From positions 4,090,001 to 4,154,000 of the forward strand of contig NZ_CP049905.1 in the NCBI RefSeq assembly GCF_011305535.1: DNA of 64,000 bases, in the 5' to 3' direction. The stretch is from Diaphorobacter sp. HDW4B (lineage in GTDB: Bacteria > Pseudomonadota > Gammaproteobacteria > Burkholderiales > Burkholderiaceae_C). Made by a program: the position numbers and the translations under genes. Position 1 is the stretch's first letter. Each line of letters opens with the position of its first letter. Positions 63,026 to 64,000 of this stretch are shown piece after piece. The notes under the pieces were generated by a model. That model made no database searches and had not been told where the DNA came from. It saw nothing but the letters and a program-made list of their open reading frames with translations.

Positions 63026-64000
63026 TGGCCGAGAAAAAAGGCTCTTCCAGCGAAAAAAACCTCTATTGCACCTTCTGCGGCAAAAGCCAGCACGAGGTGA
63101 AGAAGTTGATCGCCGGTCCGTCTGTGTTTATTTGCGACGAGTGCATTGATCTGTGCAACGAGATCATCCGTGACGAACCGCAGGCGAGCGACAACGCTCG
63201 CGAAGGTCGCGGCGATCTGCCTGCGCCCGCAGAAATCAAGTCCAATCTCGACAATTACGTGATTGGTCAGGAGAAGGCCAAGCGCACGCTCGCCGTGGCC
63301 GTCTACAACCACTACAAGCGTCTGCGTCACAAGGACCGCGCCGGCAAGGATGACATCGAGCTCGCCAAGAGCAATATCCTGCTGATCGGCCCGACCGGCT
63401 CCGGCAAGACGCTGCTTGCACAAACGCTCGCACGCCAGCTCGACGTTCCGTTCGTGATGGCCGATGCCACCACGCTGACCGAAGCAGGGTATGTGGGTGA
63501 AGACGTCGAGAACATCGTCCAGAAGCTGCTGCAAAGCTGCAACTACGATGTGGAGCGCGCTCAGCGCGGCATCGTCTACATCGACGAAATCGACAAGATC
63601 TCGCGCAAGTCGGACAACCCCAGCATCACCCGCGACGTGTCGGGCGAGGGTGTGCAGCAGGCGCTGCTCAAGCTCATCGAAGGCACGATGGCGAGCGTTC
63701 CACCGCAAGGCGGCCGCAAGCACCCGAACCAGGACTTCCTGCAGATCGACACGACCAACATCCTGTTCATCTGTGGCGGTGCGTTCGCCGGTCTCGAGAA
63801 GGTGATCGAGAACCGCACGGAAGCGTCCGGCATCGGCTTCGGCGCGACGGTCAAGAGCAAGAAGCAGCGTTCGGTCTCCGAGGTGTTCCAGGAAATCGAG
63901 CCCGAAGATCTGATCAAGTTCGGTCTGATTCCCGAGCTGGTCGGCCGTATGCCCGTCGTCACGTCGCTGGCTGAACTGAGCGAAGACGCGCTGGTGCAGA
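63026..64000 (+). CDS. clpX: Clp protease ATPase subunit ClpX, 3' end missing
   Basis: The first 325 residues of ClpX, the hexameric AAA+ unfoldase partner of ClpP; the frame is open to the window edge. The N-terminal zinc domain has C15, C18, C37 and C40 (YCTFCGK and [10 protein letters not shown]). Walker A is [17 protein letters not shown], pore loop 1 lies around [12 protein letters not shown], Walker B is [14 protein letters not shown] and the RKH-type loop region follows later ([13 protein letters not shown]). E. coli ClpX is 424 residues, so about 100 are missing. It starts at 63026, 188 bp after clpP, probably in the same transcription unit. Confidence 0.97.

Noticed and set aside
1-64000. 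CRISPR arrays, prophage, integrases, IS elements, toxin-antitoxin or restriction genes
   Set aside because: None seen on reading both strands; repeats present are short hairpins or single fold-back elements without transposase.

Overview
The window is a high-GC, gene-dense chromosomal segment that most resembles a betaproteobacterium of the family Comamonadaceae. Pointers are four Bug-type (TctC-like) solute receptors in the first 25 kb, GcvA-like LysR regulators, a small Trp-rich protein typical of Burkholderiales, a LapA-like protein, an hpnC gene and the tig-clpP-clpX order. Genus cannot be fixed from the sequence alone. About 53 protein genes and one tRNA (Leu, anticodon UAG) are supported. 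The first gene (sotB) and the last (clpX) are cut by the window edges.

Layout. 1-3.2 kb: sugar exporter SotB and a secreted repeat protein. 3.3-8.3 kb: a glutarate module (gcdR-like LysR, gcdH, gcdG-like CoA-transferase, Bug receptor). 8.4-13.4 kb: a LysR regulator, a DadA-like oxidase and two further Bug receptors. 13.5-15.8 kb: an unusual fusion of a cysteine-dioxygenase-like cupin with four rhodanese domains. 16-18.3 kb: an OmpR/BaeSR-like two-component system. 18.4-22.7 kb: the proVWX glycine-betaine transporter behind a near-consensus promoter and a leader of about 540 nt. 22.7-26.2 kb: an operon of a class III CoA-transferase, a Bug receptor and a PrdB/GrdB-like protein with cysteine at the active-site motif.

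26.2-33.2 kb is mostly housekeeping: UPF0114, acs (with a sigma-54-like site), LapA-like protein, cytochrome c, Trp-rich protein, ilvD. 33.3-36.4 kb holds a roughly 1,010-codon secreted protein broken by a frameshift next to a run of seven G (C on the coding strand). 36.7-42.3 kb: pirin, a cytochrome P450, a bacterioferritin-like protein lacking the heme Met, an MFS transporter and its GlxA-like regulator. 42.4-43.3 kb is lgt, followed by a nested inverted-repeat element of about 400 bp. 43.9-46 kb: overlapping phosphoesterase and MGDG-synthase-like glycosyltransferase genes that could form a lipid-remodelling pair.

46-51.6 kb: an FbpABC-like ABC importer with a divergent LysR gene, which overlaps serB. 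51.6-57 kb: hpnC and a divergent RND efflux pair with a good promoter and operator-like dyad. 57-60.3 kb: tRNA-Leu, HxlR regulator/MFS pair, acyltransferase. 60.7-64 kb: tig, clpP (sigma-32-like promoter) and clpX.

No CRISPR array, prophage, integrase, transposase or rRNA operon was seen. The most interesting items are the cupin/four-rhodanese fusion, the CoA-transferase/Bug/PrdB-like operon, the phosphoesterase/glycosyltransferase pair, the frameshifted surface protein and several structured intergenic elements.
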